A stretch of 64,000 bases of DNA from Antricoccus suffuscus (GCF_003003235.1 NZ_PVUE01000018.1:1-64000), one strand, 5' to 3'. Shown: positions 43,194-53,121, numbered from the stretch's first letter. A program made the numbers and translations. Notes: generated from the sequence alone by a model not told the origin.

Positions 43194-45033
43194 TGTTCGT
43201 GGCACCGTGTCCTGTCGTGGGTATGGAGTCGAGCAGTTGGCGGGTATACAGCTGAGTCGGGTGATCGAGAACTTGTTCCGTGGCCCCCTCCTCGACGATC
43301 TCGCCGTGCTGCATAACGTAGATCCGATCGGTGATCTGTCGCACAACGGCGAGGTCGTGTGTGATGAAGACATAGCCGAGACCTAGCTCGTTCTGGAGCC
43401 TGCGCATCAGATTTAGGATGTGTGCCTGCACCGAAACGTCGAGTGCGGATACGATCTCGTCACAGATCATGACTGATGGTCGGCGGGCGAGGGCACGGGT
43501 GATCGCCACTCGCTGTCTTTCGCCGCCGGATAGCTGGGCGGGCATTTTGTTTGCGTACGACGCAGGTAGGCCCACGAGGTCAAGGAGTTCCTCGGTCCGC
43601 GCGTGAAGATCATTCCCAGAGACCATGCGCAGTGCATCTCGAAGGGTTGCACCGACTGTGCGATGGGGGTTGAGTGTGGAAAATGGATCCTGAAAGGCCA
43701 TCTGCACGGTCGATCGGACGCGTTCCCAATCGTCCTTAGACGGTCGCGCGCCTAAGTCGACACCTCCGACCAAGACTTCGCCTGATGTGGGCCGTGTCAG
43801 CCCGATGAGCATTCGAGCTAGGGTTGTCTTTCCTGACCCGGACTCTCCAACGATGCCCACGCTTTCGCCGTTGTGCACCTTGATCGTGGCGCCTCCCACC
43901 GCGACCTTGGCTCCATAGGTTCGGCGTGCCGCGGTTGTTGCGATGACGGCGCCCTCTCGAGGACGTTGGTTCGATGTATCTTCCGCGCGATCGTGTTCGC
44001 GATTCATGGCTCGGATTTCGTCTGCGATGTCCTCGTGCCGCACGCAACGAGCCAGGTGGTCTCGGTCCGTGACGGGCACTAGCCCTACTGGAGCCTCTTT
44101 GCATTTGTCCTGAGCCCAGATGCAGCGAGGAGCGAAACTGCAACCGGTCGGACGGGCTCCCGGTGCCGGTACCGATCCGGGAATATTTGCCAGTACAGCG
44201 ACGCGTCGATCCAATGGCGGATCTGCCAGCAATAGATTGGCGGTATACGGATGAGCTGGCGAGGCGACCAGTTTGGCTGATCTGGCAGTTTCGACGACCT
44301 GGCCTGCATACATGACATATGCGCGATCACAGACAGAGAAGGCCACGCGGAGGTCGTGTGTGATCAGAACCAGGGCGAGGCCGTGGGTAGCACGAAGACG
44401 CGCCAGGAGCTCGAGGATCTCCTTTTGAGTCGTCACGTCGAGGGACGTGGTCGGCTCGTCAGCGATAAGTACCTTCGGATTCTGCGCGATCGCCGCAGCG
44501 ATGCTCACGCGTTGGCTCATCCCACCGGACAATTCGAACGGATACCGATCCGCTACTTCAGGATCGGTGATACCGACCTCGCGGAGCCGCCGGATCGCCT
44601 CGGTACGCCGTTCGGCCTTGGGCAATCGTCGCCCGTTCGGGCGCCGCAAAGCCGCAGTAATTTGCGTGCCACACCGCTCCAGCGGATTGAGCGCGGTGAA
44701 CGGGTCCTGCATGATCATGGCGATTTCGGTTCCGCGCATGGCTCGCCGGTCCCGGTCATTCAACTGGCCCGTCTCTCGTCCCTGGACACGGACGTCGCCC
44801 TTGATATGAAGCCCATGTGGAAGGAGGTCCAACGCAGATTTGGCTGTGACTGTCTTTCCGCTACCGGACTCGCCAACGATTGCTACGGCCTCGCCTGGGT
44901 CAACGTGAATGGTCAGACCGTCGACGATCCGCACAGTTCGGCCATCTCGCCGAAATGCGACACTTAGATCAGCGATATCGAGTGCCGCGCGCGTCCCATG
45001 CGGTGTGCTCGTCACTTCGTTGGTCACTGTCAT
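43186..45033 (-). CDS. Peptide-type ABC transporter, fused double ATPase (DppD-DppF)
   Basis: This 615-residue protein has two complete nucleotide-binding domains. Walker A motifs GESGSGKT occur at ~54-61 and ~392-400, with signature LSGGM and LSGGE. Each half ends in the Cys-containing oligopeptide/dipeptide extension (APGARPTGCSFAPRC after the first). The second ABC system in this window has the two ATPases as separate genes. It powers import with the two permeases encoded next. Confidence 0.93.
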   Translation of the reverse strand: MTVTNEVTSTPHGTRAALDIADLSVAFRRDGRTVRIVDGLTIHVDPGEAVAIVGESGSGKTVTAKSALDLLPHGLHIKGDVRVQGRETGQLNDRDRRAMRGTEIAMIMQDPFTALNPLERCGTQITAALRRPNGRRLPKAERRTEAIRRLREVGITDPEVADRYPFELSGGMSQRVSIAAAIAQNPKVLIADEPTTSLDVTTQKEILELLARLRATHGLALVLITHDLRVAFSVCDRAYVMYAGQVVETARSAKLVASPAHPYTANLLLADPPLDRRVAVLANIPGSVPAPGARPTGCSFAPRCIWAQDKCKEAPVGLVPVTDRDHLARCVRHEDIADEIRAMNREHDRAEDTSNQRPREGAVIATTAARRTYGAKVAVGGATIKVHNGESVGIVGESGSGKTTLARMLIGLTRPTSGEVLVGGVDLGARPSKDDWERVRSTVQMAFQDPFSTLNPHRTVGATLRDALRMVSGNDLHARTEELLDLVGLPASYANKMPAQLSGGERQRVAITRALARRPSVMICDEIVSALDVSVQAHILNLMRRLQNELGLGYVFITHDLAVVRQITDRIYVMQHGEIVEEGATEQVLDHPTQLYTRQLLDSIPTTGHGATNNE

Positions 45034-45902
45034 CGTTCCCTTACCTCGCTTTCGTGCCGAGCGAATACCCAGTCACCGATAACGTTCGCCGAGACCGCCA
45101 GTAGGACCAACAGAATGCCAGGGGCGGCAGTCGCCCACATGTTGGAGGAAAGTAGCGCCCGGTTTTCGAACATCATCCGGCCCCAGTCTGGCGATCCAGG
45201 AGGGACACCAAGACCCAGGAACGACAGGGACGATACCTCTACGATCCCGTAGGTGAATTGCAGGAAAAAGGTGGTAACTAGGAGTGGTACCAATGCGGGG
45301 ATCAATTGGTTGACCAGGATTTCCGCGTTCGAAAGTCCGGTGGTGCGGGCAGCCTCAATGTAGGGCAGCCGAACGCGCTCGAGTACCGAAGCACGGATTA
45401 AACGAACGTTGGTGGGTAGGTTGAATACGATCAACACGAGTAGTGCTAGGACCAAACCGCCTCCGGTGACCCCCACGACGATGATGGCAACCATCAACGC
45501 AGGGATAGAGTAGAGCACATCGACGATTCGGCTGATGACACTGTCGACCCATCCACCAGCGAAGCCAGCGAGTAGGCCAAGTACCAAGCCAAGCAGGATC
45601 GTTATGCCTGCGAGGGCGAGCGGTGCGAGGAATGCGGTGCGGGCGCCGAAGATTACTCGAGACAAGATGTCCCGACCAAGTTGATCCGTCCCAAGCAGAT
45701 GACGAGAGCTAGGTCCCTGGAGGGCGTCGCCGGGGTTGATGTACGAAGCGTCGTAGGGAGCGACACCAGGGAACGCGACAAGAACGACCACAGTGATCAG
45801 CACCAACGTGGCGAGTACGACGATCACTGGCGGACGCGAATAGCCCCACTGTCGCTTGCGATCGCCGAACGTTTCGCCAATACTTGCGTCCAACGATGTC
45901 AT
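45030..45902 (-). CDS. Peptide-type ABC permease (DppC class)
   Basis: This 290-residue protein has an N-terminal TM helix and a five-helix BPD_transp_1 domain. LLGTDQLGRDILSR is the DppC-class signature and the EAARTTGLSNAEI loop contacts the ATPase. It forms the channel with the DppB-class permease. It overlaps the ATPase gene by 4 bases. Confidence 0.93.
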   Translation of the reverse strand: MTSLDASIGETFGDRKRQWGYSRPPVIVVLATLVLITVVVLVAFPGVAPYDASYINPGDALQGPSSRHLLGTDQLGRDILSRVIFGARTAFLAPLALAGITILLGLVLGLLAGFAGGWVDSVISRIVDVLYSIPALMVAIIVVGVTGGGLVLALLVLIVFNLPTNVRLIRASVLERVRLPYIEAARTTGLSNAEILVNQLIPALVPLLVTTFFLQFTYGIVEVSSLSFLGLGVPPGSPDWGRMMFENRALLSSNMWATAAPGILLVLLAVSANVIGDWVFARHESEVRER

Positions 45903-46912
45903 GCTTCTACCTCCAGCCCAAGCCTGACCCGTGGGTCGATGGCGAGGCAGATCAAGTCCACGGCCAGATTGACCAGCACCACTCCGATCGCGATTGCTAG
46001 TGTGATGCCCTGGATAAGTGGAATGTCCCGAGCGCTGATGGCGTTGATCAGCAGAGTTCCAACCCCGGATAAGCTAAATACCTGCTCGACCACCACCAGA
46101 CCACCAAGCAGCGCAACAAATAGGGACCCGGACCATGTCACCAGGTGGACAGCCGAGTTTTTCAGAATCGCTTTCCCTGCAATATATTGCGGGGAAAGTC
46201 CCCGTGCCCGCGCGAACGTTACCTGGTCTTCATCCAGGATCTGGGCGAACCGGACTCTGGCCAGTTTGGTTGACGATGCCAATAGCAGAACCGTTGCGGC
46301 TGCTCCGGGCAGCACTAGTTGCCGGAGGCTCTCGTCGCCACCGACCCCGATGAACGGGAACCAACCGAGTTTTACGCCGAAAATATACGAGATCAGCATC
46401 CCCGTGGCAAAAATCGGCGAACTCGCCCCGAGGATGGCGAATCCGACAATCGTGCGATCTAGGACGCCTCCTCGGCTACGAGCGGCGAAGTAGCCGAGGA
46501 GGCTACCAATTGTGGTCGAGAGAAACCATGAGATGAGCAGTAGGGGGATGGTCACCACCGTCGCCGCCCGCCATATCGCCGAAATGACCGACTCGTGCAG
46601 TGAGTAGGAGGTTCCGAGATCGAAGTGCGCTAATGACCCTAAGAATCGCAGATACTGCTGGGGCAGTGGGTCGTCAAGGCCGTAGGTCGCACGGATCGCA
46701 GCCAGTTGAGCAGGGTCGGCGTCGGGGCCGGCGATCGCCTGCTCGGGACCGCCGGGAGCGGCATGGATGAAAGCGAATACAAGAACCGTAACGACCAGCA
46801 GCACCATGATCGCCGTAAGCAGTCTTTTTGCCACGAACGCCAAGACACGCGAAGCCTGCGACCGAGGTCGAGAGGTCCCGATGGTGGTCTCCCTGACCAT
46901 AGTTCGATTCAC
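45899..46912 (-). CDS. Peptide-type ABC permease (DppB class)
   Basis: This 337-residue permease has an N-terminal helix (LTAIMVLLVVTVLVFAF), the conserved AIRATYGLDDPLPQQYLRFL motif and a late FARARGLSPQYIAGKA ATPase-contact loop. It overlaps both neighbours by 4 bases. The proposed GTG could be replaced by an internal ATG 12 bases later. Confidence 0.92.
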   Translation of the reverse strand: MNRTMVRETTIGTSRPRSQASRVLAFVAKRLLTAIMVLLVVTVLVFAFIHAAPGGPEQAIAGPDADPAQLAAIRATYGLDDPLPQQYLRFLGSLAHFDLGTSYSLHESVISAIWRAATVVTIPLLLISWFLSTTIGSLLGYFAARSRGGVLDRTIVGFAILGASSPIFATGMLISYIFGVKLGWFPFIGVGGDESLRQLVLPGAAATVLLLASSTKLARVRFAQILDEDQVTFARARGLSPQYIAGKAILKNSAVHLVTWSGSLFVALLGGLVVVEQVFSLSGVGTLLINAISARDIPLIQGITLAIAIGVVLVNLAVDLICLAIDPRVRLGLEVEA

Positions 46913-48495
46913 TTACTCACCAAAGTTTCAATAATGGGCGTCAGCCACCAAAACGAGGTGAAGTCCTTGACCTGCAGACTGTCAATCGCAAATGTATAGA
47001 TATTGGAAAAGGCGATGGGGACATATGCTGCTTGGCTTTGAGCCGCCGTCAGCGCGTCCAGAAGCTTGGTCTGAGCTTCCGTACCGGGCTCAAGATTGCG
47101 GTAGGCCTTCAAAGCCTCGTTGACGGCTGGATCGTCAAGCTGTGAGAGGTTCGCGATCGAGCCAGGAGTGAGGACGCTGAACGGCAGGTTCCCCGGTTCT
47201 GGTGAACCCGCATTCCAGGAGTCCACCATCAGTCCGCCCGTCGTGTGATCAAGGTAGACCGCGTTGCCGAAGGTAGCGTCGTCAACCGATTTCACCGATA
47301 CGTTGATGCCTATCTGTTTGAGTGACTGAGCAAGCGTTTGGGCAATCAAGGACTCCGTAGGATCGCTCGCGTGGACTGGAACTTCAACGTCAAACCCGCT
47401 AGGAACACTGGATTGAGCCAGTTCAGCTTTCGCAGCGGATAGGTCATAGGTCAATTCCGAGCCGAACTTCTTATAGGCACTATCGACCGGCGCAGCGTCG
47501 GCAAGTCCAATTAGAGTTTCCTTAGGCACTAATGAATTCGCAATGGTCGCTTCACCCCCGAAAGCAGTCTTGATTAAGGATTCGCGATCAACCAGATGTG
47601 TAATTGCCTTACGGACGTGCACGTCATCAAACGGGGCCTTCTTCATGTCGAAACTTATGCGGTAGATAGCAACATCGGATGTTTTCACACTGGACAAACC
47701 CTGCACGGCTTTAATGGCGGGCACTTGACTAAGCGGGGGAAGGAAAATCCCGTCGTAATCGCCCGACTGTAGCGCGAGCAGTCTGCTTCCGTCATCTTTC
47801 GGCGTTACGAAACTGATCGACTTGTACGGCGCCTCTTTGCCCCAGTATCCAGAATTTCGCTCTAATGTCACCGAGGTCCCTGCACTAAACGACTCGTAAG
47901 TGTATGGACCCGTCCCGATTTGGGGCACATTAGGCGTCCCCACCTGGCCATTGTTCTTCTCGTAATACGCTTTCTCTACGATACCGGTCTTGGTGATGGT
48001 GTACGGGAACTCTGGATCCGGGCCCGGAAGTGTGACCTTCACTTGATCGGCACCTTCGACCGACACCGTTTTGCCCGCCCAGTAACGCGCAATCTTGGAC
48101 GTCGTGCCTTTGGCGATGTGCAGGTCGAACGAATACTTGACATCTTCAGGGGTCAGCTTCGCGCCGTCGGAAAACTTGACACCGGTGCGCAATGTGTATA
48201 CGTAGGTTAGTGGATCCGGGTGGTCCACCTTCACAGCCAGCGTCGGTGCAAACGTGCCGTCAGCTTGGTAGGTCATCAACGGCTCGTTGACGAGCAGGCC
48301 CGGTGCTAGCTCGACCGACGAGGTGTCACGAGTATCCCAGGTGTCCGCGAGGAACGGCAGAAGAAGTTTGAGGGTGGAACCTTCTCCTTTGCTTTCGGAC
48401 GAGCCGTTGCCGCTGCATGCAGTGAGAACCAGAATGACGGTGACAAGAAGCGCCACGAGAGCGCCGCCGCGATGAATGCCGATTACTTTGGACAA
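46909..48495 (-). CDS. Extracellular solute-binding lipoprotein, family 5
   Basis: This 528-residue binding protein delivers substrate to the ABC permeases. The TTG at 48495 follows GGAAGGG and yields a lipoprotein signal with LTAC (Cys27). SBP_bac_5 features include ELAPGLLVNEPL near the N-terminus and YTLRTGVKFSDGAKLTPEDVKYSF (in parts). The frame is open to 48738 across an operator palindrome, which argues against earlier starts. Ligand class is probably a peptide-like or conjugated amino compound. Confidence 0.92.
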   Translation of the reverse strand: MSKVIGIHRGGALVALLVTVILVLTACSGNGSSESKGEGSTLKLLLPFLADTWDTRDTSSVELAPGLLVNEPLMTYQADGTFAPTLAVKVDHPDPLTYVYTLRTGVKFSDGAKLTPEDVKYSFDLHIAKGTTSKIARYWAGKTVSVEGADQVKVTLPGPDPEFPYTITKTGIVEKAYYEKNNGQVGTPNVPQIGTGPYTYESFSAGTSVTLERNSGYWGKEAPYKSISFVTPKDDGSRLLALQSGDYDGIFLPPLSQVPAIKAVQGLSSVKTSDVAIYRISFDMKKAPFDDVHVRKAITHLVDRESLIKTAFGGEATIANSLVPKETLIGLADAAPVDSAYKKFGSELTYDLSAAKAELAQSSVPSGFDVEVPVHASDPTESLIAQTLAQSLKQIGINVSVKSVDDATFGNAVYLDHTTGGLMVDSWNAGSPEPGNLPFSVLTPGSIANLSQLDDPAVNEALKAYRNLEPGTEAQTKLLDALTAAQSQAAYVPIAFSNIYTFAIDSLQVKDFTSFWWLTPIIETLVSK

Positions 48496-48523
48496 GGTTG
48501 CCCTTCCATAGACAGACGAGGAG

Positions 48524-48551
48524 ATGCAATTTAGAGATGATTGCATCCAAT
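48524..48551. promoter_or_regulatory. GntR-type operator upstream of the ABC operon
   Basis: ATTGCATCCAAT (48540-48551) is the exact complement of the 12-mer at 50444-50455. A second half-site, ATGCAAT (48524-48530), forms a perfect 7-bp inverted repeat with ATTGCAT (48540-48546). It lies about 30-55 bp before the binding-protein start, in the promoter/leader, and resembles the ATTGGATCCAAT site of VanR-like FCD regulators. Confidence 0.65.
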
Positions 48552-48622
48552 TCTCATTTGCGCTAGATGCCGCAGCAAATTTTTTCACCAGTGTCGCCAG
48601 AGGTTCACGATCCGACATGGAA

Positions 48623-50407
48623 TTACCGACCGGCCGCGTAACCCTGCGCACCTCGCGGATTGGCGGCCGCAGAGAAGATCCCCGCGCTCGGATCACGGGT
48701 GACGGAGGACAATCGACCGAGCGCCCACTCGCCGGCACGCGTCACCACGTGACCGCGGCGTTCAAGATCGGAGATCACCTCTGCACCGACGCGGTCCTCC
48801 ACTGTGGCTCCTCTGGGGTTCCATTGACGTGGCCAGAAACTGCCTACGTAAGCCGTCGTGTTAAAGGCTGGCGCATCGATTGCCTGTTGAGGTGATTTCC
48901 CACCCGCAAGCACACGTACGAGGTAAAGCGCTTGCCACTGGTCCTGTTGATCTCCGCCGGGCGATCCAAGAGCACTCACGGCCTCGCCGTTTCGCATAAG
49001 CAGGGTGGGTGAAAGCGTAGTTCGGGGTCGCCCACCCGGGCGCAGTGCTGATGCACTACGTCTGTCAAGCCATGTCATTTGGAGTCGTGTACCCAGCTGG
49101 AATCCAAGCTCGGGGATCGTCGGCGAGGACTGCAACCACCCTCCGGAAGGTGTCGCCGAGATCGTGTTTCCCCAGCGGTCTACGACATCGAGGTGGCAGG
49201 TATCGCCTTGGGTCGTCCCAGTGACGCTAACCGTCGGCTCGCCAGTTCCGATGTCCAAGCCGCCTGCAATAGGCGCGTCGTGGCGCAGAGGGGGGAGAAA
49301 CGGCGAAACCCCACCCGGGTCGCCAGGGCGTAAATCTCGCGACGCGGTCTCACCGATGAGGGCGCGCCGACTGTTTGCGTACTCTGCCGAGATCAGAGTC
49401 TGAAGTGTCTCTACGGGTAAATCAGGCCCGTAGTAGGCGTCACGGTCGGCAAGCGCCAATTTCATCGCTTCGAGCACGCGGTGGATGCTGTCCGCGCTCG
49501 CCAGATCGAGTTCAGAGTCGGAATACCCATCCAAGATCGCCATGATCTGTAACAACACTGGCCCTTGCGACCATGGTCCTGGTTTGACGATGTCAGTCCC
49601 GCGAAACTGCCCAATGATTGGGTCTTCGTAGCTAGCTTCGAAATCGGAAATGTCCTGGCCGGTGATGACGCCGTAATGGGACGTTCCCGAAGCGTGGCGA
49701 TGCGGAGTGCACTCGATGAAAGCATCGATCGCTTTAGCTACAAATCCGCTGCGCCATTCCCGGCGTGCGGCATCGATTCGCGCTTCACGATCGGGCCCCA
49801 CGGCCGCCGCGCCCAGACGATTCAAAGTTCGCGCATACGCAGAGTTCCGCACCCACTGACCACCTTGCGGCGCCGTACCGTCCACGAGCCACTGCGCCGC
49901 TGACGTCGGCCAATGCTCGCGGAAAAGCCCGGCAACGGTCGCGATCGTGTCGGCTTCCTTAGGAACGACGCTATGCCCGATGCGTGCGTAGTGTTCTGCG
50001 TATGCAAGGGCGTCGGCAAGCTCCCATGTTCCGTGATCACGTAAGAGCAGCAACCACGCATCGAACGCACCCGGCACTGCCGCAGCCAATGCACCGGCCC
50101 CTGGCACCATGTCTAGGCCTAGACTTTCGAAATGCGCGATCGTGGCCGCTTCGGGGGCGACTCCTTGACCATTTAGCGTTTGCGGTCGGCTTCCCACTGG
50201 CGCGATAAGTGCAACGACTTCTCCCCCTGGCCCGTTCAGATGAGGTTCCACCACGTGCAGGACAAATCCCATAGCGACCGCCGCGTCGAAGGCGTTGCCG
50301 TTCCTCTCCAGTACCGACTGGCCGACGGCCGATGCAATCCAGTGGCTCGAGGCGCACATGCCGAAGGAGCCTTTTAGATCTGGACGTGTCAAAAAATGGG
50401 GGGTCAC
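48623..50407 (-). CDS. Gamma-glutamyltransferase family protein
   Basis: This Ntn-hydrolase of 594 residues cleaves or transfers gamma-glutamyl groups, or acts on related amides. The precursor is expected to self-cleave before the nucleophile Thr in QGDTCHLDVVD (about residue 404), with the downstream GGWLQSSPTIPE and GSPGGDQQDQW loops. There is no obvious signal peptide, so it is probably cytosolic. The GTG at 50407 follows GAGAAGG. It is convergent with nothing and shares a regulatory gap with the cupin gene. Confidence 0.88.
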   Translation of the reverse strand: MTPHFLTRPDLKGSFGMCASSHWIASAVGQSVLERNGNAFDAAVAMGFVLHVVEPHLNGPGGEVVALIAPVGSRPQTLNGQGVAPEAATIAHFESLGLDMVPGAGALAAAVPGAFDAWLLLLRDHGTWELADALAYAEHYARIGHSVVPKEADTIATVAGLFREHWPTSAAQWLVDGTAPQGGQWVRNSAYARTLNRLGAAAVGPDREARIDAARREWRSGFVAKAIDAFIECTPHRHASGTSHYGVITGQDISDFEASYEDPIIGQFRGTDIVKPGPWSQGPVLLQIMAILDGYSDSELDLASADSIHRVLEAMKLALADRDAYYGPDLPVETLQTLISAEYANSRRALIGETASRDLRPGDPGGVSPFLPPLRHDAPIAGGLDIGTGEPTVSVTGTTQGDTCHLDVVDRWGNTISATPSGGWLQSSPTIPELGFQLGTRLQMTWLDRRSASALRPGGRPRTTLSPTLLMRNGEAVSALGSPGGDQQDQWQALYLVRVLAGGKSPQQAIDAPAFNTTAYVGSFWPRQWNPRGATVEDRVGAEVISDLERRGHVVTRAGEWALGRLSSVTRDPSAGIFSAAANPRGAQGYAAGR

Positions 50408-50443
50408 CGGGCACCTTCTCGTGTTGCATCTGAAATTGATATG

Positions 50444-50455
50444 ATTGGATGCAAT
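50444..50455. promoter_or_regulatory. GntR-type operator between GGT and cupin genes
   Basis: ATTGGATGCAAT is identical (as complement) to the site before the binding-protein gene. A TTGCATC at 50424-50430 faces the GATGCAA at 50448-50454 as a wider inverted repeat. It could control both divergent genes. Confidence 0.65.
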
Positions 50456-50521
50456 ATAAGCCAGTGTTGGATGAAACGCGACATCGAAAGACGTAAGCGC
50501 GTCGCCCACGAAGGGACTTCA

Positions 50522-50947
50522 ATGAACGACGTGACTCCGGAACCCACTCCAACGTTTACCTCTGCCCCAGGCGACGAACTCGTCTTCGAGAATGATCGGA
50601 TACGCGTGTGGGCCATGAACCTTGAGGCGGAGGGGGGCACTTATGAATTCCATGAGCATCACCACGACCACCTCATCCTGTGGCCGACGGCCGGCCGCGC
50701 GCAGGGTCAGGACTACGGCGATGATGAGTGGAAGGTCGCCCAAGAGGCCGAGCGTGGATACGCCTTCTTCAAGACTGTTGGTCGGGGCGGTCCGCTTCCG
50801 CCCCATCGATTACGCAATCTCGAGGACCACCCGGTTACGCACTACATCATCGAGTTACTACAAGAATCGCCAAGCGAAGGACCCTTACCGCATGAGACCA
50901 ATGGTCGAGGCACAACGACCCGTCCACATACGACCACCAGATTCTGA
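50522..50947 (+). CDS. Small cupin-fold protein
   Basis: This 141-residue protein has a cupin-like metal motif (GGTYEFHEHHHDHLILWP, with a cluster of His) and a second strand region ending in GPLPPHRLRN. Such cupins bind iron or manganese and act as dioxygenases, isomerases or sensors. It is divergent from the GGT gene and encoded 48 bp before the GntR regulator, probably in one operon. The ATG at 50522 follows GAAGGGA. Confidence 0.75.
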   Translation: MNDVTPEPTPTFTSAPGDELVFENDRIRVWAMNLEAEGGTYEFHEHHHDHLILWPTAGRAQGQDYGDDEWKVAQEAERGYAFFKTVGRGGPLPPHRLRNLEDHPVTHYIIELLQESPSEGPLPHETNGRGTTTRPHTTTRF

Positions 50948-50995
50948 CCGCGTCGCTCGACCTTGTCGTCCATTAGGGATCCGAGGGGCCCGCGA

Positions 50996-51829
50996 GTGAC
51001 GTCGAATGCAGCCGACGGGAGCCACTACGACGTTGAGGTAAAGCTGTCATCGACCGACCGCGTTCTGACCGAGTTGCAAAAATCCATCATTACCGGCGCT
51101 ATCCCCATCGGGACCTGGCTACGCCACAGTGCCTTGGCCAAAGACTATGGCGTCAGTCGAACCCCTGTACGTGAGGCCTTGCGAGTTCTGGCGGCGCAGG
51201 GCGTCGTGACCATCGTTCCGAACCGGGGCGCTCGGGTAAACGGCCCCTCAAGTCGAGACATCCGCGAGCTTGGAGAAGTGCGCTCAGAACTCCAGGGCCT
51301 CGCCGCAGAACTCGCCGCAGAACGTATCAACGACGCCCAACTTAGCCGTATGCATCACGCATGGGACGCATTCCGCTGTTCTCTCGACACGGTCGAGAGA
51401 ACAGACCGCCACGACCTCGCAGACATGTGGGGTGATGCAAATGAAGACTTCCATTCGGTCATCGTCGAAGCCGCCGGAAACCACCAACTCAGCTTGACCC
51501 TTATGGACTTGCATCGGCGTATGCCCCGCAACCTCTCTTTCGGCGCATATGCGGGCAATACCCATCTACTCCGTAAGAACCTGGCGGAGCACGACCGAAT
51601 CGGCCAGGCAATCGCAGATCACGACGCAAGCACGGCGCGGCGACTAATGGCTGCGCACTTCAAGCATGCCAATCAGGCGACGGCGCGATGGGTCGAGTCC
51701 CGGGTCCAAGACGAACAGGAGAGTATTCGTCCGATTCAGAACAGCGAAGACGTCACTTCCGCTCGACCGGTCTCGTATTCAGGAGACCAGGACGGGGTTC
51801 CGGCACAACACAGTGGCAAACTTCTTTGA
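50996..51829 (+). CDS. GntR-family regulator (FCD/FadR class)
   Basis: This 277-residue regulator has an N-terminal winged helix (LAKDYGVSRTPVREALRVL) and an all-helical FCD ligand domain, with Asp and His residues (WGDANEDFHSVIVEAAGNHQL; LAEHDRIGQAI) placed as metal/ligand contacts. The GTG has GAGGGG 7 nt upstream. It is probably the local repressor acting at ATTGGATGCAAT in the two promoters of this cluster. Confidence 0.88.
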   Translation: MTSNAADGSHYDVEVKLSSTDRVLTELQKSIITGAIPIGTWLRHSALAKDYGVSRTPVREALRVLAAQGVVTIVPNRGARVNGPSSRDIRELGEVRSELQGLAAELAAERINDAQLSRMHHAWDAFRCSLDTVERTDRHDLADMWGDANEDFHSVIVEAAGNHQLSLTLMDLHRRMPRNLSFGAYAGNTHLLRKNLAEHDRIGQAIADHDASTARRLMAAHFKHANQATARWVESRVQDEQESIRPIQNSEDVTSARPVSYSGDQDGVPAQHSGKLL

Positions 51830-52174
51830 CCTCGCGCGAGACAACCTCCAGGAAGCCAGGGCGCGCCATTGTCAAGGCAGCACTATGCTTTCTACCCCGA
51901 ATAGAGGAGTGAGTGTGCCGTGGCTGCTGGGCTAATGGGATCCGGTTAACCACCCGAGCGGCAGCACGAGTCGTACACCGGTTCGACGTCAGCGGCATGG
52001 AATAACGAAGCTAGGGCTTCAGCACGGTTAGACCGTAAAACGGGTTCGCGCTGTCAAATTGCGCCTCGCCCGCGACGATGTTCCCTCATCAAGCCGCGGC
52101 ATTTCACGCCGCAGGAATTGGCTCGCCATACACCTCACCAATCAGGCCTCGTGCCCCTCCCGAAAGGTCATTTC
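51830..52174. other. Gene-free stretch
   Basis: This 345-bp gap follows the GntR gene. No coding pattern, strong hairpin or tRNA was seen. Confidence 0.5.
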
Positions 52175-52882
52175 TTGAAAAGCCACTTAGCCGGCGTGCC
52201 CACTGACTCGGCGCATCTGGCACTCATGCTCCTGTTGACATTTTCGACTGGGATCGTTGACGCCGTCGGCTTTCTTGGCCTGGATCGAGTCTTTGCTGGC
52301 AACATGACAGGCAACGTCGTCGTCCTCGGGATGGGCCTCCTGGGAGCTGGAGGTTTTCCGGTTGTCGGGCCATTGATCGCGTTCTTCGGCTTCTTCCTAG
52401 GCGCAACTATCGCAGGAAGGTCATTACGCAAAGCACAATCGGGCTGGAGCAATCGCCTTAGCCTCCTCTTCGGAACCATTGGGCTACTTATTCTCGTGCT
52501 CGCGGCGACGTTGTTGATTGTCGGTGATCACCCTTCCAGCACAGTCCAGGTCATCACCACCTCCCTGCTCGGTTGCGCTATGGGCGCGCAGGCCGGCGCC
52601 GCTCGCTTTATAGCGGTCAAGGACGTCACCACCGTCGTCATCACCTCCACGATTACGGCGCTCGCTTCCGAACTGGCACTCGGCAGCGGTGGGGACGGGC
52701 GGGGACTGCGTCGGGTAGCGGCCATCGCCTTAATGCTAAGCGGTGCGGCGTTAGGCGCAACTCTCCTAAGGTGGCACCTCGGTGCGGGGCTCTGCGCCTC
52801 TGGCGCTATAACCTTGGTTGTTGCATTTGTCGGCGCGGTTCATTTTCGAAGCAACAAAAGGGCTGAGCCGAATCAGCGATGA
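52175..52882 (+). CDS. DUF1275 (YoaK-like) membrane protein
   Basis: This 235-residue protein has six or seven TM helices. The family signature is GIVDAVGFLGLDRVFAGNMTGNVVVLG (in parts), with ALGSGGDGR in a late loop. The family's function is unknown. A TTG at 52175 with AAAGG upstream was chosen; GTG at 52151 or TTG at 52118 are alternatives, as the frame is open. Confidence 0.8.
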   Translation: MKSHLAGVPTDSAHLALMLLLTFSTGIVDAVGFLGLDRVFAGNMTGNVVVLGMGLLGAGGFPVVGPLIAFFGFFLGATIAGRSLRKAQSGWSNRLSLLFGTIGLLILVLAATLLIVGDHPSSTVQVITTSLLGCAMGAQAGAARFIAVKDVTTVVITSTITALASELALGSGGDGRGLRRVAAIALMLSGAALGATLLRWHLGAGLCASGAITLVVAFVGAVHFRSNKRAEPNQR

Positions 52883-53121
52883 TCGTCTAAGCAGAAGATG
52901 CCCGATGCGGTCGACCGCGCGGGGCGCGTGGTTCTATCACGGCAGCCGTCGCGATCGCCGTAGCGACCTGGTCTATCCCCAGACCATTCTTGAGCGGCCC
53001 GCAGCACACGAGCGCGCGGCCGCCAGCGCCATCACCGCCGGCCCGCCAAGACGACTAGCGCTAAGCATCTTCGACACGGCAGGACCGATGATGGTCAGCA
53101 CCAACGAGGGCGCGCGGGGGC
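52883..53121. other. Gene-free/relic stretch before the broken acyl-CoA synthetase
   Basis: No intact gene was seen. It probably contains the eroded 5' part of the pseudogene that follows. Confidence 0.4.
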
